Of a DNA stretch of 44,887 bases, positions 1 to 9,439 are shown piece after piece. The DNA is from Microseira wollei NIES-4236. Its GTDB lineage: Bacteria > Cyanobacteriota > Cyanobacteriia > Cyanobacteriales > Aerosakkonemataceae. The stretch is from NCBI RefSeq assembly GCF_020521235.1, contig NZ_BLAY01000079.1:1-44887 (forward strand), given 5' to 3'. The notes beneath the pieces were generated by a model. That model saw only the letters and a program-made list of their open reading frames with translations. It was not told the DNA's origin and ran no database searches. The stretch's first letter is position 1, and each line of letters starts with the position of its first letter. A program made the translations under genes and the position numbers.

Positions 1-187
1 ACACAGTATAGGTACTTGTGTTCGCTTCGTTTATAGGAGATTGGCAGTTCTTCCGAAGTGCCCAATCTCTTGTTCAGCTACGCTTCACATCGTTCAAGGG
101 CACAATTCATCACTGAAGAAGGCTCTCATCCCGACGCTCACCTGAGTACAGGTAGAGCGCGGGGCTTCCCGCCGAATAGCTAAATAG
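1..187 (-). mobile_element. Probable end of an IS200/IS605-type element (partial, cut by the window edge)
   Basis: Read on the minus strand, the oxidoreductase homology stops near position 188. It is followed by GC-rich sequence with an imperfect hairpin (arms near CGCTC-ACCTG and CAGGT-GAGCG, about 137-163). This resembles the structured right end next to cyanobacterial tnpB genes. A second inverted repeat (AGATTGG/CCAATCT, about 38-69) lies further out. No transposase is visible, so the assignment rests on the abrupt loss of gene homology plus the hairpin. Confidence 0.35.
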
Positions 188-1107
188 GAATTGAGCGTGC
201 TGTTGCGACTTTGTTGTAGACCCAGGTCAACCCGCACGGCAGCTCTTGGGGCTGTGGCAAAGCGCCGGACTGCTTCATATACCTGGTGACTATCGACACC
301 CGCTCGATGGATGTAGTCGTCGATGGGAACCTGCAACAGCACCTCACGCAGTTGCTCAAAACCGACTGTATGCTGCTGGAGAAACGATTGGTCTTCCCAT
401 CCCTGGCGGATAGCGATCGCTAGCATAGCCGAAAGCAGAAACGCATCGGTACCGGGACGCAACTGGAGATGAATATCAGCTAGCTGAGCCGTTTCAGTGC
501 GGCGCGGGTCTATTACGATTAGGGTACGGTTGGAGTTTTGGGCGATTTGCTTTAAGGTGCGGCGAGCATTGCGAATTCCATGAGCTTGCCAGGGATTCGT
601 ACCGATGAACATGACGCAATCAGCATGTTCGACATCTTCACTGATGTGACAGTTCTGTTTGCCAAACAGCTGACCGTTAACCCAGAAGTCCCCAGTTTTT
701 TCTTGGGCGAGGGCGGAGTAGTAGTAACGAATTCCCATTGCGTCGCGAAACGCACTGCTGTACATGGCTCCTAAATGATTGCCTTGTCCGCCACCGCCGT
801 AGTAAGCCAGACAGTCGCTGCTGTGGGCGTCGCGCAGCTTGAGCAGGCTCTCAGCAATCTCTGCAATTGCTCTATCCCAGGAGACTGGTTCAAAGCTGCC
901 ATCGGCTTTGCGGCGCAGTGGAGTCCGCAGGCGGTCAGCGTGGTTTTGGTAGTAATCGAGTTGTGTTGCTTTTTGGCAGAGATATCCGGCGCTAACTGGG
1001 TGGCGTTGGTCGCCACGGATTTTTGCTAGATGACCATCTTTTACCTGAACGAGTAGACCGCAATTGCGCGAACATAAGATGCACGCTGTGGGTTGCCAGT
1101 TGTTCAT
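94..1107 (-). pseudogene. Molybdopterin-dependent oxidoreductase, N-terminal part only
   Basis: The N-terminal region of a bis-MGD molybdopterin oxidoreductase (formate dehydrogenase/BisC type). These enzymes oxidise or reduce small substrates at a Mo or W centre fed by an Fe-S cluster. Four cysteines of the 4Fe-4S motif (CILCSRNC plus a Cys near residue 43) open the protein, followed by the cofactor-binding fold with FIGTNPWQAHG and IVIDPRRTETAQLAD. Family members are usually about 700 residues. Here homology is lost after about residue 306, and the last 30 residues (about 94-187) are read from unrelated, structured DNA. The ATG at 1105-1107 starts with family-like sequence. The protein lacks the C-terminal cofactor domain and is presumably inactive. 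Nothing about its substrate can be said. Confidence 0.8.
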
Positions 1108-1250
1108 TGCTTGAATCCCGGCTTGGGTTAATTAAGGTTAACTCAGTTGAATCCGCTTTGATAGGTTTTTTTTTCTATCTTTGTTATTGCCTCTATTAGG
1201 CTGTTTAAGGAGAGGCGCGGATGTCTATCGACTCAAACCCTTTGTTATTC

Positions 1251-1270
1251 ACAGGCGCGTAAGCGCCTGT
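1251..1270. terminator. Perfect 8-bp hairpin, part of a hairpin-rich intergenic stretch
   Basis: ACAGGCGC and GCGCCTGT flank a GTAA loop. It lies in the 1108-1470 gap between the divergent oxidoreductase and Uma2 genes. No T-run follows, so it may be a cyanobacterial palindromic repeat rather than a true terminator. I see no gene in this gap. Confidence 0.4.
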
Positions 1271-1347
1271 CTCGTTGCGTAAGTCCAGTTTTATGGGTTA
1301 GGCGAAGTCTATCAGGTAGGCAGTTATCCCGAAGAGGTGTTTTTGCA

Positions 1348-1373
1348 AAAATCCGCCTGCTCAGGCGGATTTT
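1348..1373. terminator. Perfect 11-bp hairpin with A/T flanks, bidirectional terminator type
   Basis: AAAATCCGCCT, loop GCTC, AGGCGGATTTT. The A-rich and T-rich outer arms would act as a rho-independent terminator on either strand. Almost the same palindrome occurs at 42631-42658, including the flanking TGC, so it belongs to a dispersed family. Confidence 0.5.
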
Positions 1374-1470
1374 CAAGCTAAGTACAAACCACGTACAAGT
1401 ATCGTTTAAAGCGTATAAACTCAAGGTAGCCTGTGCTTGCTCCACTCTTCAACAAAACGAGAGACAAACA

Positions 1471-2073
1471 ATGACGACGCTATTAATTCAAACCGAAAGC
1501 GTCCCACTGACGGTTAATCTTCCTGCGCTCAAATCGATGACTGTTGAACAGTTCTATGAATTCTGTCTAGCCAATCGCGATTTGAGAATTGAGCGTACTG
1601 CCAGTGGGGAAGTTATTATTATGTCACCAGTCTTTTCAGATACAGGCAATCGCAACTTCAAGATTGCTGTACAACTGGGGAACTGGGCAGAACAAGATGG
1701 CACAGGTGAAACTTTTGACTCCAGTGCAGGCTTTACCCTGCCAAATGGAGCAATCCGCTCCCCCGATGCCTCATGGATTAAACTAGAACGCTGGAATGCC
1801 TTAACTGAAGAACAAAAAGCCTCATTTGCACCGATTTGTCCAGACTTCGTAATTGAATTACGGTCTTCTAGGGATACTCTCAGGGGATTGCAAGACAAGA
1901 TGCAGGAATATATTGACAACGGTGCATTACTAGGCTTATTAATCGATCGCAAGAACAGAAAAGTCTACATCTATCGTCCCAATCGAGAACCTGAAATTTT
2001 GGATAATCCCGAAATAGTGAGCGGCGATCCAGTGCTACCAGGATTCGTCTTGCAGATGGCAAAAATTTGGTAA
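1471..2073 (+). CDS. Uma2 family endonuclease (DUF820)
   Basis: A 200-residue protein of the Uma2/DUF820 family, a PD-(D/E)XK restriction-endonuclease-like fold strongly expanded in cyanobacteria; its biological substrate is unknown. Family features are the helical opening MTVEQFYEFC, the strand with IIMSPVF, the conserved IRSPDASWI (Asp of the active site) and CPDFVIELRSS (Glu of the active site), then the YIDNGALLGLLIDRKNRKVYIYRP core and a closing PVLPGFVL. Length and ends match the family. The ATG at 1471 follows GAGAGACAAACA, a weak ribosome site. It stands alone, with hairpins upstream and a MITE-like repeat downstream. Confidence 0.92.
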   Translation: MTTLLIQTESVPLTVNLPALKSMTVEQFYEFCLANRDLRIERTASGEVIIMSPVFSDTGNRNFKIAVQLGNWAEQDGTGETFDSSAGFTLPNGAIRSPDASWIKLERWNALTEEQKASFAPICPDFVIELRSSRDTLRGLQDKMQEYIDNGALLGLLIDRKNRKVYIYRPNREPEILDNPEIVSGDPVLPGFVLQMAKIW

Positions 2074-2354
2074 ATTATGTGTACTCAGGTTATGAATGCG
2101 ATCGCTGTTGTAGCGATCGATGCCGATGATGACTGCCACGTTGCGCTCGAAGTTGTTTTTGTTATATTACCACGCCATTGCTATAGCTCTACTGAATAAT
2201 TTTTTATGCTGTTTGTCATTGTCTTGACAGTGGTTTTGACGCAGATATGGCACAGTCAGCTTTCCCAGCTTTATTGGGTAGTTATCATATAAAGCGATCG
2301 CAAAATCTTAATTCAATATTTCAGAGTCATCGGCTTGAGTTATTGTTTTTCTTT

Positions 2355-2475
2355 GATACCAAATCCGGGTTAACGACCCCTGTTATTCTTACAGACCGCG
2401 CAGGCGGTCTTTGTTTGTGTAGCCGCGACTTTAGTCGTTCGGCTTCCACGGGGGTAATGAAAGCGGATTTAGTAT
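2355..2475. repeat. MITE-like element with terminal inverted repeats and internal hairpins
   Basis: GATACCAAATCCG near 2355 and its imperfect inverse CGGATTTAGTAT near 2464 bound about 120 bases. Inside lie the hairpins AGACCGC-GCAG-GCGGTCT (2393-2410) and AGCCG...CGGCT (2421-2444), plus a C-rich and a G-rich block next to the ends. The terminal words resemble short non-autonomous elements common in cyanobacteria. The rest of the 2074-2533 gap shows HIP1-like sites and no convincing gene. Confidence 0.45.
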
Positions 2476-2533
2476 GAGATCTCAGTTCCTGGAGTTTTTC
2501 GGATACTGTATAGATGGTTAAGGCACTGTTGCT

Positions 2534-5110
2534 TCATTTCTTGGGTAGAGGGGGTGGTGATTTCTCTGGTGGAATGCTCTCCCGAACTGTATTTTCGATC
2601 GCATCCTTAGCCTCTTTACCCGTGAGGGGAGTACCGCGACCCCCTGCTGCTCGAACACTGGCTAATTCTTCAACGGGTAGGGCAAAAATGGCATCTAGGA
2701 TGTGGGGACGGGTGTCGCACCAAAGCGCGATCGCATTGGAAATTGCTTCTACATCCTTTGGGAGTGTTGCCACCAATTTGGCAAAATCGGCACGGTCTTC
2801 TGCTGTGAATAATTCGGGTTGCTTTTGGGCGATATAGATAAAATCTAGGATAGTTTCTTCGTAAGGGGACAGTGCCATTTTTTCACTCCTATTAAGGTAC
2901 AATCTCGAGTTGCTCTGAGAACCTGAAAGCAGGGGAGCAAGTTCTTGTAATAAACCGGATAAAGTTTGATGGAGCGGTTTAATCGGGTTTATCTGGTCTT
3001 TTAATAAACCTAGCAGTATTAGTAACACATTCTCTTGAGTATCGCTCCGGAATTGATTAACTAGCAAGCCAATAACTCTTTCTGCTCTCTCAGTTCGATT
3101 ATCAACTTCCGGCAAATCATCGCACCACGGTTTTAGCGGCTCATTGGCATCAAAGAAATCTAATAGTCTGCCATGACTCTTAAATTGATCGCAATCTGAC
3201 AAAGCTTCTCGCAGTCGGGGATAGATTTCAGACGGAGGTTCGCTGGCAACGGGTTCAGTAGCAATACTTTCTCCGACTGTAGCCTTTAGACGTTGCAGGC
3301 GATCGCCTCCTATCCCCAAATACTCTAGATCCGCTCGAATTTGCCCTTGCAATTTTTTGCTGACGTGCCGCAAAAACTATTGACAAAAGCTCAATTTAGT
3401 GAATGGGAAATTCTCTAGCTTTTCCAAGTAGGTTTTGTAATTGGTTTAGTTGATAGCGATCGTCTTTTCGTGTTCGACCAAATCATTTAGGTAGTTCGTA
3501 TAATCCAGATCAATCTTCTGTAACTTAGCGTGCAAGTTTATTATATGCGATCGCCGATTTGGTGTTTCATTAATTTGACTAAAATTGCTTGTATACTGTT
3601 CTAAACTACCGTAAAGTTTCTTAGCTTGATTTACACACCAGCGCGACTGTTGATAGACATAGAGAATTTTATGGCGACACCACAGCAGATGAAACAAGAT
3701 TTCAGCTACTCTATCCATGTGAGTTGGATTCATATCCTGGCATTTGAACCAAACCAGTATGTGAAGTTTTTGAGCTGAATCAGACTGGTTGTTTTCATAC
3801 TCAAAAATCGGATTTCCTAATAAACTACCCGTCCCAACTAATTTAGTTATATCTGCTGCTTCTGGGAGTAATTGAGCAACACAAGCATCTGCTAAAGCTT
3901 GATAGTTATCTTCTTGTGTTTCTGATGGTTGACCAAATAGCAATAGTGTTTTTCCCAAAGAAGGCTGAATATTTTGTAATATAAGATTTTGAGGATTGAG
4001 ATAACTTAATTGTGGGATATTCAAAGTATCTTGAGAAAACAAAGTTAAATCGATCGCATAAGTATCGTGCAAGCGAAAAGGACAGAGCAATCCCTGAAGT
4101 TCCAATCCGCCCGGTTGAGAAGGAACTTGGAAGTTTAGGCTGGGTTCGTGATTTTGTAATAAAGTTAAGTATTCGGCTCCCAAAGTATCTTCAGCTTCTG
4201 GAAAATAGCGATCGCCTTCATAACATATCAGTTTTTGTCGTAGATTTTGTAATTCCGGAATATGGAGGGCATTTCCCAAATCGACTAACTGTTCCCACAA
4301 CCGAGGTGCTGCTGGTACGGTTGGCTGTAGTCCCTGATTGATGCTATTGCGAAGATGGAACGCATAGAGGGTAAGACTGGAATTACCTTGTCCAAAACTA
4401 GAAATATAAACTCGCTCTAAAAGTGGGACATTGACTCCATGAATCTCAATGTATCGCTTCGGCTTTGGCAATCTTCTGAATAATTCTTCAGCAATGATTT
4501 GGTCGCCACAAGTTAACCTTTCTATTCCACGAGCGTAAGTAATCAATAGTGGAGCGAATTTAGCCAGTGGTTCGGCAAAAGTTTCTACTAATGAGGATAG
4601 GCGAAATAATTCTTTATAGTTTTTATCTTGCAACCTAAAGTTAATTGCTTCTAATAGTTCGCGGCTAAGTCGCTCTGGTTTTGTATAAGCAAGTGCTGTC
4701 CAATACTGTCCCTGTGCTAAATTTTTTGTATGGGGATTGTCCCCAACAAACTGTTGTGTTACATAGCTGGTCAAAAAATCTGCCAATTCTTCTAATCTGG
4801 GCTTGTTTTGATTAAACTCCTCATTATCCTTGAGTTCTGTTAACAACAAATTGCGGACAGAAATATCCATCTCGTAAAGCTCATACCCTACCTCACGACA
4901 TAAACGAGATAAAAGTATGCGAGCAACTGCTGTCCAAGGTGCTTTTGGTACGAAGCGCAGCCATATTTGGTAAAGTAAGTCGGGCGTGATTACCAGTGGA
5001 AATGCGGCATGACAAGCTAAGTCGAAATGCGCGCGATCGAATTGTTGCAGAAACCCTACAACTCGCTCGACAGCAATTTCATAATCTGTTGTACTCGCTT
5101 CACTCATCAT
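2534..5110 (-). pseudogene. Conflict-system partner protein (VMAP-like) with C-terminal effector-associated domain, copy 1, two in-frame stops
   Basis: The last gene of the operon. Translation from the ATG at 5108-5110, overlapping the vWA stop by one base, gives about 858 codons but with TAA at 3446-3448 and TAG at 3377-3379. The N-terminal 250 residues (HAAFPLVITPDLLYQIWLRF, LSRLCREVGYELYEMD) look like a module found at the start of cyanobacterial conflict proteins. A middle region shared with the paralogue at 10139-11869 follows, then a putative effector-associated (death-fold-like) domain at about residues 628-740 (LREALSDCDQF, ENVLLILLGLL). A unique C-terminal domain of about 115 residues contains FTAEDRADFAKLVATLP. 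The paralogue has GAA and GAG at the two stop positions, so both stops are G-to-T changes at Glu codons. The protein may be truncated at about 554 residues or, less likely, read through. I infer an effector-linking role; it is not shown. Confidence 0.75.
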
Positions 5111-6327
5111 TAATACACCGTCCCCTGATAAGGACGCTCCCAATAAACATAGCGTCCTCGCAAAGTATTAATAGCCGCATTCAATCCCTCGCGGCTCATT
5201 TCAAACATTGGTACGAAACGGGCAATTTCGCCAGCAGTAGTATCCTGCCAGCTATCGTTCGGCATGGGATTCAACCAGGCATAATAACGGACTGACTGTT
5301 CGAGCTGTTTTAAAAATTTTACCGTATACTCCACTCGTACTTCATTCAAATTTCCCCGTGCCGCTCCTGCATCGCTGACTATCAATACCCCTGTCCTGCT
5401 ATCGATTGATTCTAAAATGCTTGTAACTAGCTGATATTTGAGCCGATTGGGGTCAGTATATAGATATTTTTCAGGATAGTTATAAAAGTAGTAAACGCCG
5501 ATTTGTGTAAGATTTCCACCCTGCTGCGCTTTATCTATTAATTGACGGGACAAATGATGAAAAGGCACCATCGAACCGCCTTGGTCAACGAGTAACACGA
5601 GTTCGGCTCGGTTTTTATAGCTTGGCATCATCACGGGTTCTAATAAAACCCCTTGCTGACAAATTTTTTCTACCGTACCTTCCACATCCAATTCTGCTAG
5701 CGAACCTTCCCGCACTCGACGGCGGAGAAAACGCCAACTTTGCTTTATCTGTCGGGGGGTAACAGGCAAGTATTCATCAACGGAATTTTGGCGGTAGTAG
5801 CTCATTTCTAAGCTGTTATCCCAATTTTGCCGAATCGCTTGAATGACCTGTTCTGGTTCGTCTATGTCTAGGGGAATTTCAGCAGGCGAAGTGGGTTGAG
5901 ATACAGTTTGTTCTGGTTCTTCTAATAAAGCTTCAGATGAGGATGGTTCTGATATTTCTGAAACGGGTGAAGGTGTGGAAGAAGTTGCAGATTTTTCAGG
6001 TTCCTTTGATGGGGTTTGAGGTTGAGATTGCTGAGATGTTTCTGGAAATGTTTGTGGCGATTCAGTAGGGGTGGATTGAGGAATTTTCACAGGTTGCTTT
6101 ATGACTTCATCTAGCAGTCGTTTTAACAAACGAGCTTCTGTTTCAGATTTAGTCCACAGCGTACAGCAAAGTCGTTCTAGGGAGTTGCGATCGCCGATAC
6201 CAAAACCAGCTTGGAGCGATCGCAGCGCCAACATATACTCTTCCACACCTAGAGGAAGACCCCACTTTCGCAACTCCTTAAAAAGACTCAGCAAAACATT
6301 CAGTAAACGCACTTCAGCGGGATTCAT
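5110..6327 (-). CDS. vWA domain protein of a MoxR-vWA conflict system
   Basis: About 405 residues: an N-terminal helical region, a long Ser/Pro/Glu/Gln-rich linker (about residues 95-165) and a C-terminal von Willebrand A domain beginning at VLLVDQGGSM. The MIDAS motif reads D-x-G-x-S where D-x-S-x-S is usual, so metal binding may be altered. A second conserved acidic stretch is TGVLIVSDAGAARG. In this class the vWA protein acts with a MoxR ATPase as a substrate-selecting pair. I place the start at the ATG 6325-6327, not further upstream, because GGGGAGGAG lies five bases before it and it overlaps the MoxR stop as ATGA, which implies translational coupling. Its own stop overlaps the next gene by one base. 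Confidence 0.85.
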   Translation of the reverse strand: MNPAEVRLLNVLLSLFKELRKWGLPLGVEEYMLALRSLQAGFGIGDRNSLERLCCTLWTKSETEARLLKRLLDEVIKQPVKIPQSTPTESPQTFPETSQQSQPQTPSKEPEKSATSSTPSPVSEISEPSSSEALLEEPEQTVSQPTSPAEIPLDIDEPEQVIQAIRQNWDNSLEMSYYRQNSVDEYLPVTPRQIKQSWRFLRRRVREGSLAELDVEGTVEKICQQGVLLEPVMMPSYKNRAELVLLVDQGGSMVPFHHLSRQLIDKAQQGGNLTQIGVYYFYNYPEKYLYTDPNRLKYQLVTSILESIDSRTGVLIVSDAGAARGNLNEVRVEYTVKFLKQLEQSVRYYAWLNPMPNDSWQDTTAGEIARFVPMFEMSREGLNAAINTLRGRYVYWERPYQGTVY

Positions 6328-7244
6328 GTTTTCTCCTCCCCTGGCTTGCGTAAGTAGTTCCGATAATCTTTCCAAGACTTCAGCAAAGCGCCAGCAAAAG
6401 GCAGTTCTCCATTGAGTTTAGCTAAGGCTTGGTCTTCAGGATATTGGCGCAGGATAGTAAACCAATCAATTAACTCACTGGTACTCACCTTTTTACCTGT
6501 TCCGCTATAGTCTCTTTCCATATGTCCTCGGAGTATTTTAAAGCGGGAAACTGCTTTTTGGATGACTTCTGATGATGAATCGGGAAAGTGAGCCTGAAGA
6601 ATCTTAACCAATTGTGATTCAGAAGGAAATTCAATATAGTGGAACAAGCAACGGCGTAAAAAGGCATCCGGTAAATCTTTTTCGTCGTTACTGGTGATAA
6701 AGATAATAGGCGGCTGCTTGGCCTTAATTTCCTCTCCTGTTTCCTGGATGATAAACCGTCCTTCATCTAATTCCTGTAGTAAGTCGTTGGGAAAGTCAAT
6801 ATCGGCTTTATCAATCTCATCAATTAGTAGCACGGTTCGTCGATCGTTTTGAAAAGCACGACCCAAAGGACCTGATTTAATGTACTCACCGATCTTTTTT
6901 ACTTTAGAGCTTTGTTCGCCATCAAATCTTGCTAGTTGAGCATCGTGAAGGCGACCAACTGCATCGTAAGTGTAGAGTCCATCTTTTGCCCTAGTTGTAG
7001 ACTTGATATACCAAGCTTCATAAGGTAAGCCTAACTCGCGAGCAACTGCCTCTGCTAGTCGAGTTTTACCGCATCCAGGTTCGCCTTTCAGCAATAGAGG
7101 ACGTTTCTGTAAAAAGATAGTCAGGTTGACCGCTTCAATTAATTCTTCTGAAGGGTAGTAAGGCTGAATTCCATAAAGTTCCCGCTCTTCTGGAGACGGT
7201 TGCTTTGTACCCGTATAGACGCGAGGAATCACTGAATCAACCAT
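6324..7244 (-). CDS. MoxR-family AAA+ ATPase
   Basis: A hexamer-forming AAA+ ATPase of the MoxR class, expected to remodel or activate a partner together with the adjacent vWA protein. Motifs are all present: Walker A GEPGCGKT (about residues 54-61), Walker B VLLIDEIDKAD, sensor 1 IIFITSNDEKDLPDAFLRR with the arginine residues typical of the finger region, and the C-terminal lid. The likely start is the internal methionine MVDSVIPR at 7244. The reading frame could begin at 7265, but the 7244 ATG gives a 16-base overlap with the preceding gene and family-like sequence from the first residues. The frame is intact, in contrast to both ends of the operon. Confidence 0.92.
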   Translation of the reverse strand: MVDSVIPRVYTGTKQPSPEERELYGIQPYYPSEELIEAVNLTIFLQKRPLLLKGEPGCGKTRLAEAVARELGLPYEAWYIKSTTRAKDGLYTYDAVGRLHDAQLARFDGEQSSKVKKIGEYIKSGPLGRAFQNDRRTVLLIDEIDKADIDFPNDLLQELDEGRFIIQETGEEIKAKQPPIIFITSNDEKDLPDAFLRRCLFHYIEFPSESQLVKILQAHFPDSSSEVIQKAVSRFKILRGHMERDYSGTGKKVSTSELIDWFTILRQYPEDQALAKLNGELPFAGALLKSWKDYRNYLRKPGEEKT

Positions 7245-8347
7245 TGTGCTAATCCTCCTTCCCAACTACAACCACAGTGATAACAAATCCTTTGATAAAC
7301 AAGTTCTGGAACACCACCTTGAGACTCTTGCAGCAATGTTTCGGATGATAAACTTTCTGGTACGAATTCTGCCACTGTTGGTCGGTCCAACCATTCATCG
7401 ATTTTCTTATGCAAAAATCTATTTGTGGGAGGCAAGTGCAGGGGAATTTTGGGGTATTCCTGCTGACCAGCTTGCCAAGCTAAAGGTATTCCTGATTTAC
7501 AGACTTTTCCCTCACTATCAACTAGAAACATGACTAAATATGTCTCTTTTAAACTTACTTTCTCTACAAGAGGTTGCCAAAATTGTTCAATTAATTCAGG
7601 CAGAAACCCAATACAAGTACGGTGAACTTCAGTAAAGATAAAAATTAAGTGCTGAGTTTGCAAACATTCAAGAATTAAAGCCATCACTTGGTCTGGCGAC
7701 AAGTAACTTACCTGGTTGAAACCCTTAAATGAAGCAGCAACTGCCTTCCATAAATCGGAAACATCACCCATACCAGCCAGTTTAATCTTGATGCGCCGAC
7801 CGTTCCGCAACTCTGATAATTGAGAAAGCCGATGAACTAAAGTTTCTTGTCCAAACTTTTCCTCACCATGAATCAGAAATGCGGCTGCTCTCTTGAGCGA
7901 TTGTTGTAATTTTAGAGCGTTTGTTACCTCTTCTTGCTGTTCTTCAAAGTCAATTTCGAGAATGGAGTTAAAGAGTCTTTGGTCACGCCGATATGTTTGG
8001 GAATACTGTACTTGAGGCTGATTGCTACATGACTGTATCTTAGAATATAAGTCATTCAGTCTGCTTTGACGATCGTCATCTTTATAACGGGATGCCAAAG
8101 CTTTCACAAAAATAGGTAATATCCAGCCATATCGTTGATGTTTACTTTCAAGTAAAAGCGGTAAATTGAGGTTAAATAAAGATGATGGACTAGCGTCTTT
8201 GCCTTTTAGTTTAAAAGTCAAAAAATGAAACTCTTCTCGCACTCTACAAAATGAACGGAGGCTGTCGTAACTCTCAAATTCGTCGCAGATCAAAAAGACC
8301 TCCTCGCATAGGTCGCACAGTTCATAAGGTAATCCTTCCACAGTCAA
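7229..8347 (-). CDS. iSTAND-like protein with N-terminal effector-associated-like domain
   Basis: A 372-residue protein in two parts. Residues 1-100 (LCDLCEEVFLICDEFESYDS and onward) have the helical pattern of an effector-associated adaptor domain, which pairs proteins of conflict systems through like-like contacts. From about residue 150 a STAND/AAA-like NTPase fold follows, with a degenerate P-loop: HGEEKFGQETL has Gln where the Walker A Lys should be. The Walker B-like strand is LIFIFTEVH. This matches the inactive STAND (iSTAND) type, so it is probably a scaffold rather than an ATPase. Translation begins at TTG 8345-8347 directly after the upstream TGA, or possibly at GTG 8339-8341, both implying coupling. 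The subfamily assignment is by motif recognition only. Confidence 0.65.
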   Translation of the reverse strand: MTVEGLPYELCDLCEEVFLICDEFESYDSLRSFCRVREEFHFLTFKLKGKDASPSSLFNLNLPLLLESKHQRYGWILPIFVKALASRYKDDDRQSRLNDLYSKIQSCSNQPQVQYSQTYRRDQRLFNSILEIDFEEQQEEVTNALKLQQSLKRAAAFLIHGEEKFGQETLVHRLSQLSELRNGRRIKIKLAGMGDVSDLWKAVAASFKGFNQVSYLSPDQVMALILECLQTQHLIFIFTEVHRTCIGFLPELIEQFWQPLVEKVSLKETYLVMFLVDSEGKVCKSGIPLAWQAGQQEYPKIPLHLPPTNRFLHKKIDEWLDRPTVAEFVPESLSSETLLQESQGGVPELVYQRICYHCGCSWEGGLAQWLIQ

Positions 8348-9436
8348 TCAATCTCCAGACAGTTGATACTGTTCAAGCAAATACTTAGAATTTTTTACTG
8401 CGGCTCGATAATTGTTGGCTAACTGGCGCAATTCTCCCTCAGTTTTAACCTCCAATATTTCTTGAATATCAGCAGGTAATTCCTCATCAAGACCAAAGGA
8501 TTCTTTTGTAACTTGCGGTAGTAATTTTTGATCTACCTCATCTTGATATGCTGCAATAATCTCTCTTATTTCTGGCAACAAATACTCTGAACGGTTGCGA
8601 GTTAATCGCTTGACTTGTTCCAGAGCAAACCGCCATTTACCTAGTAGTTTTTGACGCTGTTCGGCATTAGGTATGTCCGAGTCTAATATATCATCTTTGA
8701 CAGTTTGCAATAAATCCCACCAAGGTTCATCGCGGAACATTTGTTCCTGCAATCGCTTAATTCCCAAAACTTGAATAACAGCATAAGAAAGGCAAGAAAG
8801 TGAACTTTCCGCCGTTTTATCTATTAAGCGTCCATTGTCATCAATTTGTAAAAATTTAGGTGGAGTCCAAACCTCATCACTATGAGAGCCAATAGCAACA
8901 TAGTAACCCGTCTTTAAATCCGCTACGTTAAGATCGATTGTCAATGAAAAGATTTCATGTTGACTCCCTTCCTGCACCAAATAACTCAACAACTTGCCAA
9001 CCACATTACTCACCTTGAGAGCCACAGCCCAATCAGGTCGTAAAGATAACTTGGCAACCAAATCTGCCTGTTCCATGTGAGTTATAAAATTCCGTATAGG
9101 TTGCTCTTGAAATACTGTGTACTTAATGTCAATCCGCAATGAATTAGCAGGACTGGCAGGCAACCAATCTGTTAAATTAGTACCGATACCCAAGCGGCAA
9201 GGAGTGTTTTTTTGGATCGTAGAAATTTTATGTAGACTTTGGGTGGGAGAGTTTTGCTTCAATGAGCTAGTAACTGAGGAACTTAAGGTCAATAAACCAG
9301 CTTTACCCAGCCAATTAGTTTGAAAGAATGCCTGGGTATCGTGCAGCTTGACCAAAAAGTAACTGTTTTCTCTTTCTAGGTTGAATAAAGGAATAGGTTG
9401 GTTTGGGTAAAAAAGCTGACTAGCACCTGTTGCCAT
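8348..9436 (-). CDS. Conserved companion protein of the conflict operon, function unknown
   Basis: 362 residues that I do not recognise as a named family. The first 240 residues alternate short beta-type stretches (SLTIDLNVADLKTGYYVAIG, VWTPPKFLQIDDNGRL), suggesting a beta-rich fold. The rest is helical and charged (LLGKWRFALEQVKRLTRN, EGELRQLANNYRAAVKN). No signal peptide, membrane segment or catalytic motif is evident. ATG 9434-9436 is preceded by AAGGAG, which lies in the end of the trypsin gene four bases away. It is locked between the protease and the iSTAND gene with no spacing, so it probably belongs to the same complex. I infer an adaptor or a protease substrate; neither is shown. Confidence 0.6.
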   Translation of the reverse strand: MATGASQLFYPNQPIPLFNLERENSYFLVKLHDTQAFFQTNWLGKAGLLTLSSSVTSSLKQNSPTQSLHKISTIQKNTPCRLGIGTNLTDWLPASPANSLRIDIKYTVFQEQPIRNFITHMEQADLVAKLSLRPDWAVALKVSNVVGKLLSYLVQEGSQHEIFSLTIDLNVADLKTGYYVAIGSHSDEVWTPPKFLQIDDNGRLIDKTAESSLSCLSYAVIQVLGIKRLQEQMFRDEPWWDLLQTVKDDILDSDIPNAEQRQKLLGKWRFALEQVKRLTRNRSEYLLPEIREIIAAYQDEVDQKLLPQVTKESFGLDEELPADIQEILEVKTEGELRQLANNYRAAVKNSKYLLEQYQLSGD

Positions 9437-9439
9437 AAT

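Noticed and set aside
2247-2477. Open frame of 76 codons on the plus strand
   Set aside because: It runs through the MITE-like hairpins, has no family-like sequence and no convincing ribosome site.
2514-2837. 107-codon plus-strand frame opposite the partner gene
   Set aside because: Shadow of the minus-strand gene; composition follows the opposite strand and there is no sensible protein pattern.
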